From the NCBI GenBank assembly GCA_910586925.1, contig CAJUKG010000006.1, positions 1 through 64,000 of the forward strand: 64,000 bases of DNA, read 5' to 3'. The position numbers and the translations under genes were made by a program. Below the pieces are notes generated by a model. The model did not search any database and was not told where the DNA came from. It saw only the letters and a program-made list of their open reading frames with translations. The DNA comes from an uncultured Christensenellaceae bacterium. Its GTDB lineage: Bacteria > Bacillota > Clostridia > Christensenellales > Pumilibacteraceae. Position 1 is the stretch's first letter. Each line of letters begins with the position of its first letter. Shown piece by piece: positions 32,679-42,081 of this stretch.

Positions 32679-35210
32679 TTATTTCTTATTGAACCTGTTC
32701 GCGAGCGCGGCGAGTTTTTCTTCCATCGTCATGTTCTCGGTGTTCGGGGCGCGGTCGTCTACTCTTTCGCGATAATCGCTTCTGAATCCGTCGCGACGGG
32801 GTCCGCGGTCGCCGCGATCCCTGTTCTCGCCTCTGTCGCCTCTGTCGCGCCTGTCGAACCGTTCGCCGCGCGGTTTATCGCCCTCGGCTTGACGTCTTTC
32901 GCGCGCCGCTTGACGCTCGAGGTATTCCGCATGGCTCTTTTCGCGCGCCGCTTTGCGCTCGAGATATTCGGCGTGACGTTTTTCGCGTTCCTCTTTCTGC
33001 TCTTTGCGCTGTTGTTTCTGTTTTTCGTATTCCGCTTTGCGGGTATCGCGCGTTGCGGGGTCGAGCATGGTAAGCGCGATCCTGTGCTTTTGGTTATCCA
33101 CCGACAGCACCCACACCGTTACCGTATCGCCGACCTTGAGCTTGTCCGACGGGTGTTTTATAAAACTGTCCGAAATCTCCGAGATATGTAACAACCCGTC
33201 CTGATGCACCGATATGTCCACGAACGCGCCGAAGTCGGTGACGTTTCTGACGACGCCGTCGAGCTTCATGCCTTCCTTGAGATCGTTCATGTCCATGAGG
33301 TCGGAACGAAGCACGGGGGGCGGCAGTTCGTCGCGAACGTCCCTGCCCGGCTTTATCAGCTCGTTGACTATGTCGTTAAGCGTGGGCACGCCGACGCCTA
33401 TTTCCGCCGCGACCTGCTCCTCGCCCGCCGCCTTGACCTTTTGCGGCAGTTCGGCGAGTTTGCACTCTCTGACGTCGTTTTCGGTATAACCGAATTTCGC
33501 GATCAGTTTCTCCGCCGCCGCGTACGATTCGGGGTGCACCGCGGTATTGTCGAAAATGTTTTCCGCGTCAGGTATCCTCAAGAAGCCCGCGCACTGCTCG
33601 AACGCCTTCGCGCCGAGCTTGGGCACGTCGAGAAGTTCTTTACGCGAGTGGAACGGCTTGTTCGATCTGTACTCGACTATCTTCTTCGCAGTGCCGGCGT
33701 TGAGCCCGGACACGTACGAGAGTAATGCGTACGACGCGGTGTTGAGATCGACGCCCACGCTGTTTACGCAGTCCTCGACCGCCGCCGTGAGCGACGACAC
33801 CAAGCGTTTTTGCGGCATGTCGTGCTGATACTGCCCGACGCCGAGCGATCTTACATCCACTTTTATAAGTTCCGCGAGCGGGTCGAGAAGCCGACGCGCT
33901 ATCGAGATCGCACTGCGGATAGTCAAGTCGAGATCGGGGAATTCCTCCGCGCCGACCTTACTGCCGCTGTACACCGATGCGCCCGATTCCGACACTATGG
34001 CGTACGACACCGGTCTGTCGAGTTCTTTTATAAGCTCGGCGACGAATATCTCCGATTCCTTGCTCGCGGTGCCGTTGCCTATCGCAATGCAGTCAACGTT
34101 GTATTTATAAATAAGCTCTTTGAGCCTTTCTTTCGCCTGCTCGATCTTCTTTTGCGGCGGCGTCGGGTATATGACCGCATGGTCGAGGAACTTGCCGCTC
34201 GCGTCGATTATCGCCAGCTTGCAACCCGTTCTGTACGCGGGGTCTAACCCGATTATCACCTTGCCTTTCAGCGGCGGCTGCAACAGTAACGGTTTCAGAT
34301 TGCGCTCGAACGTCTTTATCGCCTGCTCGGACGCGCGGTCGAAAAGTTCCGCACGCACTTCGCGTTCTATGCTCGGCGCGATCAAGCGTTTATAACTGTC
34401 CTCGATCGTTCTGTCGATGAGCGCGTCGAACGCCGAGCTTTTCTTTTTCGCCGCGGCGATCGTATTCTTCGCTTTGTCCTCGTCCACTGCGACGGAAACT
34501 TTCAAGCACTCCTCTTTCTCGCCGCGAGTGACCGCGAGCACGCGGTGGCTGGGCACCGTCGCGACAGATTCGTCGAACTTGAAATATGTTTCGTACACCT
34601 TTTTCTTCTCGTCGTCGGTGCAGTTCTCGTTGAGCGCGGCGTTAAGCCTGCCCTCCGTCATAGCCTGTTCGCGGAGTGCTTTGCGTATATTGGCGTCGTC
34701 CGAAATGCGCTCGGCGATAATATCGCACGCACCGTCGATCGCCGCGGCGGCGTCGGGCACGTTCTTTTCGGGGTCGATATACGGCGCGGTCAGCTCGGCT
34801 TCGTCATAGCTTTGGAGTTCCTGCGCCTCGATAATATCCGCAAGCGGCTCGAGTCCGCGCTCGATAGCGACCGATGCGCGGGTCTTTTTCTTCTGCTTGT
34901 ACGGACGGTATATATCCTCCGCTTCGGTGAGCGTTTTCGCCGCGTCGAGGGCTTTGGCAAGCTCGTCCGTCCACTTGCCTTGCGACTCGATGGACGCGCG
35001 GATCTCCGCTTTGCGCTCGTTCAAGCCCTTGAGATACTCGTACCTGTCGGAAAGCTCGCGTATCACTTGGTCGTCCGTCGCGCCGTGCATTTCTTTGCGG
35101 TACCGCGCAATGAACGGGACGGTATTGCCCTGATCGAGCAAATCGACTATGTTGGAGCAATGCTCGGGCTTCAACCCGAATTCTTCGGCTAACTGTTGTT
35201 TGATGTCCAT
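32679..35210 (-). CDS. tex: Tex-type S1 RNA-binding protein with a charged tail
   Basis: 843 residues from ATG 35210 (AGAGGA upstream; the longer ORF start at 35270 has no ribosome site). Order: Tex N-terminal helices (1-180), YqgF-like RNase H fold (about 310-440; VIIGLDPAYRTGCKLAIID, AIGNGTASKESE), helix-hairpin-helix region (DLNTASYALLSYVSGLNAG), and S1 domain (about 625-695; LKEGMKLDGVVRNVTDFGAFVD). Tex binds nucleic acid and supports transcription and translation fidelity. After S1 it has an unusual tail of about 125 residues: Glu/Arg/Lys coiled coil, then Arg-Gly-Asp-rich repeats (DRGDRGENRDRGD), resembling RNA-binding disordered tails of helicases. A short helix (MEEKLAALANRF) closes it. 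Confidence 0.95.
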   Translation of the reverse strand: MDIKQQLAEEFGLKPEHCSNIVDLLDQGNTVPFIARYRKEMHGATDDQVIRELSDRYEYLKGLNERKAEIRASIESQGKWTDELAKALDAAKTLTEAEDIYRPYKQKKKTRASVAIERGLEPLADIIEAQELQSYDEAELTAPYIDPEKNVPDAAAAIDGACDIIAERISDDANIRKALREQAMTEGRLNAALNENCTDDEKKKVYETYFKFDESVATVPSHRVLAVTRGEKEECLKVSVAVDEDKAKNTIAAAKKKSSAFDALIDRTIEDSYKRLIAPSIEREVRAELFDRASEQAIKTFERNLKPLLLQPPLKGKVIIGLDPAYRTGCKLAIIDASGKFLDHAVIYPTPPQKKIEQAKERLKELIYKYNVDCIAIGNGTASKESEIFVAELIKELDRPVSYAIVSESGASVYSGSKVGAEEFPDLDLTIRSAISIARRLLDPLAELIKVDVRSLGVGQYQHDMPQKRLVSSLTAAVEDCVNSVGVDLNTASYALLSYVSGLNAGTAKKIVEYRSNKPFHSRKELLDVPKLGAKAFEQCAGFLRIPDAENIFDNTAVHPESYAAAEKLIAKFGYTENDVRECKLAELPQKVKAAGEEQVAAEIGVGVPTLNDIVNELIKPGRDVRDELPPPVLRSDLMDMNDLKEGMKLDGVVRNVTDFGAFVDISVHQDGLLHISEISDSFIKHPSDKLKVGDTVTVWVLSVDNQKHRIALTMLDPATRDTRKAEYEKQKQQRKEQKEEREKRHAEYLERKAAREKSHAEYLERQAARERRQAEGDKPRGERFDRRDRGDRGENRDRGDRGPRRDGFRSDYRERVDDRAPNTENMTMEEKLAALANRFNKK

Positions 35211-35310
35211 TTTTTCCTCTCGCGTGCCGCTTCTCGCAACACCTTTATATTTTACAACAATACCTTTCAAAAATCAACTCTTTTTTACGGCTTCGGTGCT
35301 TTTTGTTTTT

Positions 35311-35536
35311 GTGCCGTTATTCTTTCCGTATTTCACGTTTGTTTAGGGCGACTGCTTCACTATTATTTTCGGGAACGGATATATTGCATTTTTGTGCCGT
35401 TGTTCTTTTCATATTTCGCGTTTGTTTAGGGTTACCACTTCACTACTATTTTCGGAAACGGGTATATTGCATTTTTGTGCCGTTATTCTTTTCATATTGC
35501 ACGTTTGTTTCGTGTTACCGCTTCGCTACTATTTTA
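35311..35536 (+). repeat. 83-bp tandem repeat, about 2.7 copies (family C)
   Basis: Units begin GTGCCGTTATTCTTT at 35311, 35394 and 35477, exactly 83 bases apart; each continues CGTTTGTTTAGGG...CTTCACTA...TTTTCGG...TATATTGCATTTTT. The third is truncated into the AT-rich family B tract. The 326-base gap between tex and yabP is mostly this repeat and holds no gene. Confidence 0.9.
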
Positions 35537-35540
35537 ATTA

Positions 35541-35578
35541 TCCTCAATTTTTAATTTTTAATTATTAATTTTTAATTG
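35541..35578 (+). repeat. AT-rich dispersed repeat (family B)
   Basis: TCCTCAATTTTTAATTTTTAATTATTAAT, same family as at 32584 and 60498, directly abutting the third 83-bp unit. Confidence 0.65.
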
Positions 35579-35596
35579 CCATAATATATATAGAAT

Positions 35597-35881
35597 ATGA
35601 AAACGGTAATTCAGGAAATCCCGAACAAACAATCGCAGCCCCATTCCGTAGCGATCGCAGACCGCAAAAAAGGCTCGCTTACGGGCGTGCTCAAAGTGGA
35701 CGGCTCGAGCGACTCCGAGCTTTCGCTCACCACTTCGCTCGGACGGCTCGTGATCACCGGTTCGGGGCTTAAGATCACCAAGTTCGACGAGGCGGACGGC
35801 GTACTCGCATTCGTCGGCAACGTCGATTGCTTCAAATATACTCAAGCGAAACAGCCGCTTTTGAAACGCATTTTCAAATGA
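35597..35881 (+). CDS. yabP: YabP/YqfC-family sporulation protein
   Basis: 94 residues. KKGSLTGVLKVDGSSDSELSL followed by TSLGRLVITGSGLKITKFD and the glycine-poor end LLKRIFK match the YabP beta-rich family (LTGVxxVxSFD..., LGxLxIxGxxLHI). In spore formers YabP and YabQ are needed for cortex assembly and late sporulation in the mother cell. No ribosome site precedes ATG 35597; a CATAAT-like box lies only about 12 bases upstream, so the message may be nearly leaderless. ATGA overlap with yabQ. Confidence 0.85.
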   Translation: MKTVIQEIPNKQSQPHSVAIADRKKGSLTGVLKVDGSSDSELSLTTSLGRLVITGSGLKITKFDEADGVLAFVGNVDCFKYTQAKQPLLKRIFK

Positions 35882-36135
35882 GCGAGCTGTACGCATTTCT
35901 GTTTTCGCTCGGGCTGGGCGTCGCGGCGCGCGTGCTGTATCTCGGCGCGACCGCGCTCGCGCGGCGGACAAACCTCTTGCCCGTCACCGTCGTTCTCGAC
36001 ACGCTCACCGTGCTCGCGGTCGGCGGCGCGTTCACTCTTTTTATCGTACTGACGGGGACGGTGCTCGCGCCCTATCTTTTCGCCGCGCTGTTCTCCGGCT
36101 ATCTTTTCGCGTATTGGGCGACAAAGCGCAAATGA
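35878..36135 (+). CDS. yabQ: YabQ-like sporulation membrane protein
   Basis: 85 residues from ATG 35878, overlapping the yabP stop by ATGA. Three hydrophobic segments (about 4-22, 35-54, 58-78), with GLGVAARVLYLG and a short basic C-terminus, as in YabQ of spore formers. YabQ sits in the forespore outer membrane and is required for cortex formation. Assignment rests on position after yabP plus topology. A weak 4-bp stem with TTTTTT follows the stop. Confidence 0.8.
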   Translation: MSELYAFLFSLGLGVAARVLYLGATALARRTNLLPVTVVLDTLTVLAVGGAFTLFIVLTGTVLAPYLFAALFSGYLFAYWATKRK

Positions 36136-36240
36136 CCGTTAAGCGGTTTTTTGTGCATTGATTTTCGGTATTTGCACATATTATATTTGTGCTTACGGTG
36201 TACATATTACGCTAAATTAGCGGTATTTGCGGGCGAACGC

Positions 36241-36269
36241 TTGACAGTATTTTTCGGATTTGGTAAAAT
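36241..36269 (+). promoter_or_regulatory. Promoter of the seven-gene operon
   Basis: TTGACA (36241-36246), 17 bases, TAAAAT (36264-36269). Predicted start about 36276, eight bases before the first ATG, so the leader is too short for a Shine-Dalgarno site. Confidence 0.85.
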
Positions 36270-36283
36270 ATGCTGTAGATATT

Positions 36284-36877
36284 ATGAAACGAATGATTCT
36301 CGTAACGTCTCCGCCCGCATGCGGTAAGACACACATATCCAAACAGCTCGCCAAGAGCTTGAGTCACGTTGTGTACCTCGACAAAGACACGCTCATTCCG
36401 CTGTCAAAGCAGATTTTCCGCGTGGCGAAAAAGCCGTACGACCGCAGTTCCGATTTCTTTGAAGAACAGATCCGCGACTACGAGTACGAAGTTATCCTCA
36501 ATCTCGGGTTCGAGGCGTTGCGATACGACGACACGGTGCTCATAAACGCGCCGTTCACCCGCGAGATCCGCGATAAAGAATACATACAAAAACTGCGCGA
36601 CAAGCTCGCCGCGCAGGACGCGGTGCTCACCGTCATATGGGTGGTGACGACGCCCGAAATGTGCCGCGAACGCATGGTGCGCCGCAACTCCGATCGCGAC
36701 GTATACAAAATACGGCATTGGGACGAATACATTCGCACCGTCGACTTCTCCGTTCCTTCCCTCCCCGACGACGCAAGCGGCAAAAGCAATCTTTTGCTGT
36801 TCTACAACTCGTCGGAAGCGGAATACGTCAAGTCGATGCACGACGTTCTCGAAGTGTTGGAAAACGCACAGGACTAA
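36284..36877 (+). CDS. P-loop kinase-like protein (AAA_33 type)
   Basis: 197 residues from ATG 36284, the first start after the predicted transcript start. Walker A ILVTSPPACGKTHISKQL (about 5-20), a middle LINAPFTREIRD region, and RERMVRRNSDRD, an Arg-rich lid as in small-molecule kinases. It probably phosphorylates a small metabolite or acts in tRNA/nucleotide repair; the substrate is not evident. The stop TAA shares one base with the next ATG. First gene of a seven-gene plus-strand run to 44561. Confidence 0.8.
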   Translation: MKRMILVTSPPACGKTHISKQLAKSLSHVVYLDKDTLIPLSKQIFRVAKKPYDRSSDFFEEQIRDYEYEVILNLGFEALRYDDTVLINAPFTREIRDKEYIQKLRDKLAAQDAVLTVIWVVTTPEMCRERMVRRNSDRDVYKIRHWDEYIRTVDFSVPSLPDDASGKSNLLLFYNSSEAEYVKSMHDVLEVLENAQD

Positions 36878-37632
36878 TGAATAACGGAAAACAGACAAAA
36901 CTATCGCTCGCGGGCAAGCGGCAAAACCCGTTCCGCCGAGCGTACGACGGCGTACCGCGATCGGAGCGTGTACGTGGTTTTACCATGCTCGCGTGCGCAG
37001 GCGTCACGACGGCGGTGCTTTTCGCGTCGCGGCTGTTCTGGCTGTTCAAACCGTTGCTCGACAAGATCTATTACGGCACGCTGTCCGAAGTGGTATACTA
37101 CATATTCCTGTTCGTGCTGTGCACGGTATATTCGATATTTCTCGCACGCTATGTGTATAAACACTGCGGCGAGCGGTTATACAGCCCCGTCAAAAAACCG
37201 ATGACCATTCCCCGCGTTCTCGCGATTATCGCGATCGCGGCGGTGACGGTATTCGTTACGAGCGCGGCGTTCAGATTCAAAACCAAAATACAGCTGGAAA
37301 TGGGCAGCGGCGTCACCATGGCTACCGCGCTCACCAATATAGCGGTGTATTTTTACTACGCATTCCATATGTGGCTGGGAATATCGGCGGCGATACTCGT
37401 GCAACGCGGACTTACCGTGCTGTTCCCCGCAAAACACACCGTGCCTTGGGGTGCGATATTCCTCGTGACCGTGTACGGACTGCTCGAACTCGCACTCGAA
37501 ATTTGGACGACCTCGCACGCGTATCCGTGGATGTACTACGCGTTCACTTACGTATACGCCGCGATCTTCGTAATGACGGAGGGCAGGTTCCTCTCGACGT
37601 ACTGGACGTCCGTCATTATTATGGTGTTGTGA
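36877..37632 (+). CDS. Polytopic membrane protein
   Basis: 251 residues from ATG 36877 (TAATG overlap with the kinase stop). A basic N-terminus (KLSLAGKRQNPFRRAYDG) precedes about six hydrophobic helices (starting near 38, 68, 109, 146, 183, 216). Family not recognised. Coupling to the kinase on one side and the LtaS-like sulfatase (one base away) on the other suggests a cell-envelope role. Confidence 0.8.
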   Translation: MNNGKQTKLSLAGKRQNPFRRAYDGVPRSERVRGFTMLACAGVTTAVLFASRLFWLFKPLLDKIYYGTLSEVVYYIFLFVLCTVYSIFLARYVYKHCGERLYSPVKKPMTIPRVLAIIAIAAVTVFVTSAAFRFKTKIQLEMGSGVTMATALTNIAVYFYYAFHMWLGISAAILVQRGLTVLFPAKHTVPWGAIFLVTVYGLLELALEIWTTSHAYPWMYYAFTYVYAAIFVMTEGRFLSTYWTSVIIMVL

Positions 37633-37633
37633 T

Positions 37634-39877
37634 ATGGAAAACGAAGAACTGCAAGTAACGCCGCAAGCGAAACCGCCGTTCAAAGCGCGGTTCGCTCGCG
37701 TAATGAAAAAAATCGGTCTGCACCTTCTCGATTTCGTCAAGGTCAATTATTTGATGTTCGCGTACATCGTCGCGTCGCTGCTGATAGAGCTTACGGGTAT
37801 CGCGGTGACCGCGGGCAAGTTCTACATGACCGAGCCGTGGATATTCTTCACGTTTATCGCACTCATGTGCGTGATCTCGCAATACATTCCCGGGCATAAA
37901 GGCAGGTACGGACTTTTCCTCGCGGGGCTTATCGTCAACTTTATACTCGATCTCGTTTTCATAGTGATTTTCGACAGTACCGGCGGCACGGTGTTCGATT
38001 TCGCGATGATCAACCTGCGCAACGACGCAATGGCGATCGTCGAAACGTTACCATTCAGTTTTACGTTCATTTTCGTATCCTGCGTGACGATCGCGCTGTA
38101 CGGCACGCTCGGTTACATGCTCGCGGGACGCATGCCCAAACCAAACGTCACAAGTTCTTCGGTAAAGACCACGGCGTCGCTCACCGCCGTCGTCACCATG
38201 GTCAACGTACTCATTGCGTACGCCGGCAACGTCAAGAGCGACCACAACGATCTTTCGTACATGCTGCACCAAACCGAAACGGCGACCTATTCCAACAAGG
38301 GCATACTCGGCAACCTTTACAACGAGCTTGTGCGCGGACTGTGGTTCTCCGAGATCCCCGTCGGCGACAAGCGCGAACTCGAATTTTTCGTGTACGATAA
38401 AATCATCGAAAAAACGCCGTTCACGGGACGGGCGGGCGGATACAACGTCGTCACCATTCTTTGCGAAAGTTTCGAATGGTTCACATTCCTTTACGACGAA
38501 ACGCGCTACCCCAACGGGTTTGCGAAACCGGTCATCGAGCTTCGCGAAGAATTGCAGGAAAAATGGAAGGAAGAACACCCCGATTACGATAAACTCGGGC
38601 TTGAAGTTCCCGACTTTGCCGAAGAACTCGAGGCGTCGGCGAACATGATACGCGCAAACCTCAAAGAGCTGTTCCCCAACCTCTACAGATTTTACGAAAG
38701 CGAGTCCACGGTGGTTTTCGATAACTCGCACTCGCTCGAAAAAACGGACATCTCCGAGAATAAGTCCATTATCGGCAATTATCCGCTGTACGAATATATC
38801 AACTACTCCTACCCCGAAAATTCCATTCCGTACAGCCTGCCCAACATTCTCAAAGAACTCGACGGCGTGAAAAGCAATTCTTTCCACGACGGATACAAAC
38901 TGTTCTACAACCGCAACGTACACCACGTGAACGCGCTCGGCTTCGAGAGCTACACCGCGACGAACGACATGGACATCGAAGGCGACGACACCGGTCTCGG
39001 CGAACGCAATCTCGATTCCGTCATGTTCGACGTGTGCAAAGAGAAAATGTTCCCGACGGGACGGCGGTTCAATACTTACATTACGACGATAACGCAACAC
39101 GGTCAGTACGCCGAACGCGAAAACCTCAAGCCGTACTACGACAAGCTCGACAGGCTGGGTATCCTCCCCTTCGCGGAGGACGAAGCGGACGCAAACGCAC
39201 TGCGTTACTATTGCGCCGCCGGCATGGATCTCGACAAGGCGATCGGCATTATGCTCGACTATCTCGAATCGACGCCGTACACCGACGAGAACGGTAACCC
39301 GCGCTTCGACGAGAACGGCAAGCCGCTCATGCTCGCCGATTTTACGCTTATAACCATGTTTGGCGATCATAATTGTTACTATCAAGGCGTAAGCAATTAT
39401 GTAAAGAACATATATAATTCCAACACGAAAAACTATACCGAGCTTTATCGCGTGCCCGTAATGATGAAGATAGGCAATCAGCATATCGACGCCGATGCCC
39501 GCAAGATCGAAAAGTTCACGTGCGTGGCGGACATATACCCGACGATACTCGACCTGCTCGGCATTACGGTTTTCTCCAACCTGACATACGGCGTGAGCGC
39601 GTTCGATACGAGTCAGACTTCCATACTGTATTCGCGCGCATACGGCAAATTCATGACCGACAAAATATACTTCAACAGCTTGAACAACGTGGCATATATC
39701 TCGCCCGACGTCGATCCCGACGAGTATTTGCCGACGGTGGAAGCGACCGCGAATACGCTTCTGAACAAGATTTCGCACGTCAACAGAATTTTCGCGTCCG
39801 ACTATTTCGCGGGCGAAGCGACCGACGAGTTTTTCAGACGGTTAAGACGCGAGAACGAGAACGAAATAACGGGCTGA
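37634..39877 (+). CDS. LtaS-like membrane sulfatase/phosphoglycerol transferase
   Basis: 747 residues. About five membrane helices in 40-225, then a long extracellular alkaline-phosphatase-fold domain. Landmarks: YNVVTILCESFEWF (metal-binding Glu), FDNSHSLEKTDISEN (the Thr/Ser nucleophile position of LtaS), YITTITQHGQYAE (His) and LITMFGDHNCYYQG (Asp-His). Relatives transfer glycerol-phosphate from phosphatidylglycerol to teichoic acid or periplasmic glycans outside the membrane. The active-site neighbourhood differs from LtaS (KTDISEN for KTSDAEF), so the acceptor may be different. It also has inserted Glu-rich and DNA-poor linkers. Operon context suggests envelope polymer synthesis. Confidence 0.88.
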   Translation: MENEELQVTPQAKPPFKARFARVMKKIGLHLLDFVKVNYLMFAYIVASLLIELTGIAVTAGKFYMTEPWIFFTFIALMCVISQYIPGHKGRYGLFLAGLIVNFILDLVFIVIFDSTGGTVFDFAMINLRNDAMAIVETLPFSFTFIFVSCVTIALYGTLGYMLAGRMPKPNVTSSSVKTTASLTAVVTMVNVLIAYAGNVKSDHNDLSYMLHQTETATYSNKGILGNLYNELVRGLWFSEIPVGDKRELEFFVYDKIIEKTPFTGRAGGYNVVTILCESFEWFTFLYDETRYPNGFAKPVIELREELQEKWKEEHPDYDKLGLEVPDFAEELEASANMIRANLKELFPNLYRFYESESTVVFDNSHSLEKTDISENKSIIGNYPLYEYINYSYPENSIPYSLPNILKELDGVKSNSFHDGYKLFYNRNVHHVNALGFESYTATNDMDIEGDDTGLGERNLDSVMFDVCKEKMFPTGRRFNTYITTITQHGQYAERENLKPYYDKLDRLGILPFAEDEADANALRYYCAAGMDLDKAIGIMLDYLESTPYTDENGNPRFDENGKPLMLADFTLITMFGDHNCYYQGVSNYVKNIYNSNTKNYTELYRVPVMMKIGNQHIDADARKIEKFTCVADIYPTILDLLGITVFSNLTYGVSAFDTSQTSILYSRAYGKFMTDKIYFNSLNNVAYISPDVDPDEYLPTVEATANTLLNKISHVNRIFASDYFAGEATDEFFRRLRRENENEITG

Positions 39878-39917
39878 CACGCCCGACGACATCACGCGAT
39901 AAAGGAGGGTGCCGAAT

Positions 39918-40436
39918 ATGAATAACACAATATGCAAATTCGCGCCCTTTCTCGGCGCAACAGAGCTGTCGCTTACGATCGCGCTCGTCGTGTTCGTCAT
40001 GCTCACCGTCATGCTCGGCGCGATCATACTTTTGCTGTGCATAAGCAAGAATTTCCGCGTGTTCTTCTTTAGGGAAACACACGACGCGGTAGACGAGCCT
40101 GCCGCGACCGCAGACGCCGCGCCGACCGAAAAACCCGCCGACGCGCCTGCGGAAAACCCGCCCGCGCTCGTCAAAAAACAAACTACGCGGCGCAAAAAAA
40201 CCACCGATATTTTCGACGGCATTCCCACGGTGCCGCTCACTTTTATCGCGTCCGAGCAGGAAACGAAGAAATCTCGGCGCAAAACATCGCAAACCGTAAC
40301 GGGCGACGTGCGTTCGGTGATAGCCGAAAACTCGGATAAACCTACATACACGCCGCGCACCGTTTCCCGCGACAAGACCGCGACCAAGCCGACCGACGAC
40401 AACGGTTCGCCGCGCCGCCGCGCTCGCAAGAAATAG
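39918..40436 (+). CDS. Single-span protein with basic disordered tail
   Basis: 172 residues from ATG 39918, eight bases after GGAGGG (an in-frame GTG nine bases earlier overlaps that site). One membrane helix (about 15-42, LTIALVVFVMLTVMLGAIIL), a linker of Ala/Pro/Glu, then a Lys/Arg/Thr-rich cytoplasmic tail ending RRRARKK. No family is recognised. The tail may bind nucleic acid or acidic lipids. It sits between the sulfatase and the ClC gene. Confidence 0.75.
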   Translation: MNNTICKFAPFLGATELSLTIALVVFVMLTVMLGAIILLLCISKNFRVFFFRETHDAVDEPAATADAAPTEKPADAPAENPPALVKKQTTRRKKTTDIFDGIPTVPLTFIASEQETKKSRRKTSQTVTGDVRSVIAENSDKPTYTPRTVSRDKTATKPTDDNGSPRRRARKK

Positions 40437-40444
40437 GCGGCATT

Positions 40445-42055
40445 ATGACGAAGCGATCTTTTATTCACGCGGTCAAACCGTTTTTGTTCGGTTGCATAAC
40501 GGGAATAATCGGCGGCATTGTTACATCGCTGTTTTCGGTGTGTGCGAAAATCGTTTCCGCGTACTCGCTCGGACTGTACGACGCGGCTCGGCGCGGCGCA
40601 CTCGGCATTATGTGCGTTGCGATGCTCGTGCTTGTAACATGTCTTGTCGCCGCGCAGATACAGACTTTTTTCCCCCGCTCCAAAGGAAGCGGCGTGCCGC
40701 TGACCGAAGGCTGCGCGCGGGGGATCTTTCGCGTAAAATGGTTGCGTACCGCCGCCGCGCTCATAGGCGGAAGCACGCTGTCTTTTCTTTGCGGAGTGCC
40801 GCTCGGCAGCGAGGGACCGTCCATTGCGGGCGGCGGACTTATCGGCGGGAGCGTCGGTGAAACCAAGCCCGCACGCCGCGACCCCGAACTGCAACGCTAT
40901 TTGATCACGGGCGGAGCGAGCGCGGGGCTTGCCGTCGCGTTCAACGCGCCGCTCACGGGCGTGGCGTTCGCGCTCGAGGAAACGCACAGACGGTTCTCGC
41001 CGGGCATACTTCTCGCCGCGTTCTCGGCGGTCGTGCCCGCGGTACTTGTTTCGCAACTCATATTTTGGGGGTTCGGGCATATCCCGTACCTCGCCGCCGC
41101 AGGCGTAAGCGCGGGCGCGGCGATACTGCCCTCGTTCATACAAAACGGTTTCGACGACGCGGGGATATTCTTCGCCGTTTGCGGCATAGCGGCGGTATGC
41201 GGCGCACTCGCCGCGGCTGTCGGCATAGCGTTCAACCGTCTGTCGTTTTTATTCGGCAAACTGTTCTCGCGCGTGCGCAATTCCGCGCTTCGGCTATTGC
41301 CGATTTTCACGCTCACCGTAATTTGCGGATTGATACTCCCGACCTCGATCGGTTCGGGCGAAGCCGCGTTGCACTCCGCAAGCACAAGCACCGCGACGTG
41401 GTTGCTGTTTATACTGTTCGCGGTGCGCTTCGTCTTGCCCGTACTCGCAAGCGGCGCGGGCGCGACGGGCGGGCTGTTTCTGCCGATGATAGCGATAGGC
41501 GGTCTGTTCGGACTGCTCGCTTCAAAGCTGTGCGTATATATCGGACTTCCCGAAGCGTACGTCGGCAACATCGTAATGCTCTGCGTGGCGGCGTTCTTCG
41601 CGGCGTCCGTGCGCGCGCCGATCAGCGCGATATTCATGGCGGTAGAACTTACCGCGAGCTTTTCCAACCTGCTCCCCTGCGCGATCGCGGTAGCCGTCGC
41701 GACGGCGATAGGCGGACTTACCCGCACCGCACCGCTGTACGAGCGCATGATGGAGGACATGGCACAGTCCGCATCTCCCGACTCGCGCGCCGCCGATCTC
41801 GTTCTCGTCGGCACCGTATCCGCCGCTTCCGCGCTTTGCGGCAAGCGTATCCGCGACATACTGTGGCCGTATAACTCGCTCGTCACCGAGCTTGTCCGCG
41901 AGGACGGCACCGTTATCGTACCCGACGGAGAAACCGTCGTACTGAACGGCGACAAACTCACCGTTCGCGCCGACGACGTGATCGCCGACGAATTCATTTC
42001 ACGCATACAAGACTACCTCATCATTCCGCAATCCACCGAAAAGATGCGGAATTAA
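40445..42055 (+). CDS. ClC chloride channel/transporter with RCK-C domain
   Basis: 536 residues. ClC motifs in order: KGSGVPLTEG (selectivity, GSGIP type), PLGSEGPSIAGG with the gating Glu (usual GREGP, here Ser before Glu), and GASAGLAVAFNAPLTGVAFALEE. About ten membrane segments to residue 440. The last 80 residues (VTELVREDGTVIVPDGETVVLNGDKLTVRAD) form a TrkA-C/RCK-C ligand-binding domain. The retained gating Glu favours a Cl-/H+ exchanger. Weak ribosome site; likely coupled to the upstream gene (8 bases). Confidence 0.93.
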   Translation: MTKRSFIHAVKPFLFGCITGIIGGIVTSLFSVCAKIVSAYSLGLYDAARRGALGIMCVAMLVLVTCLVAAQIQTFFPRSKGSGVPLTEGCARGIFRVKWLRTAAALIGGSTLSFLCGVPLGSEGPSIAGGGLIGGSVGETKPARRDPELQRYLITGGASAGLAVAFNAPLTGVAFALEETHRRFSPGILLAAFSAVVPAVLVSQLIFWGFGHIPYLAAAGVSAGAAILPSFIQNGFDDAGIFFAVCGIAAVCGALAAAVGIAFNRLSFLFGKLFSRVRNSALRLLPIFTLTVICGLILPTSIGSGEAALHSASTSTATWLLFILFAVRFVLPVLASGAGATGGLFLPMIAIGGLFGLLASKLCVYIGLPEAYVGNIVMLCVAAFFAASVRAPISAIFMAVELTASFSNLLPCAIAVAVATAIGGLTRTAPLYERMMEDMAQSASPDSRAADLVLVGTVSAASALCGKRIRDILWPYNSLVTELVREDGTVIVPDGETVVLNGDKLTVRADDVIADEFISRIQDYLIIPQSTEKMRN

Positions 42056-42081
42056 ACCGTTTACAAAGGAGAACAAACAAC

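Noticed and set aside
35311..35536. CRISPR array in the tex-yabP gap
   Set aside because: The 83-bp units are repeated over their full length with no unique spacers.
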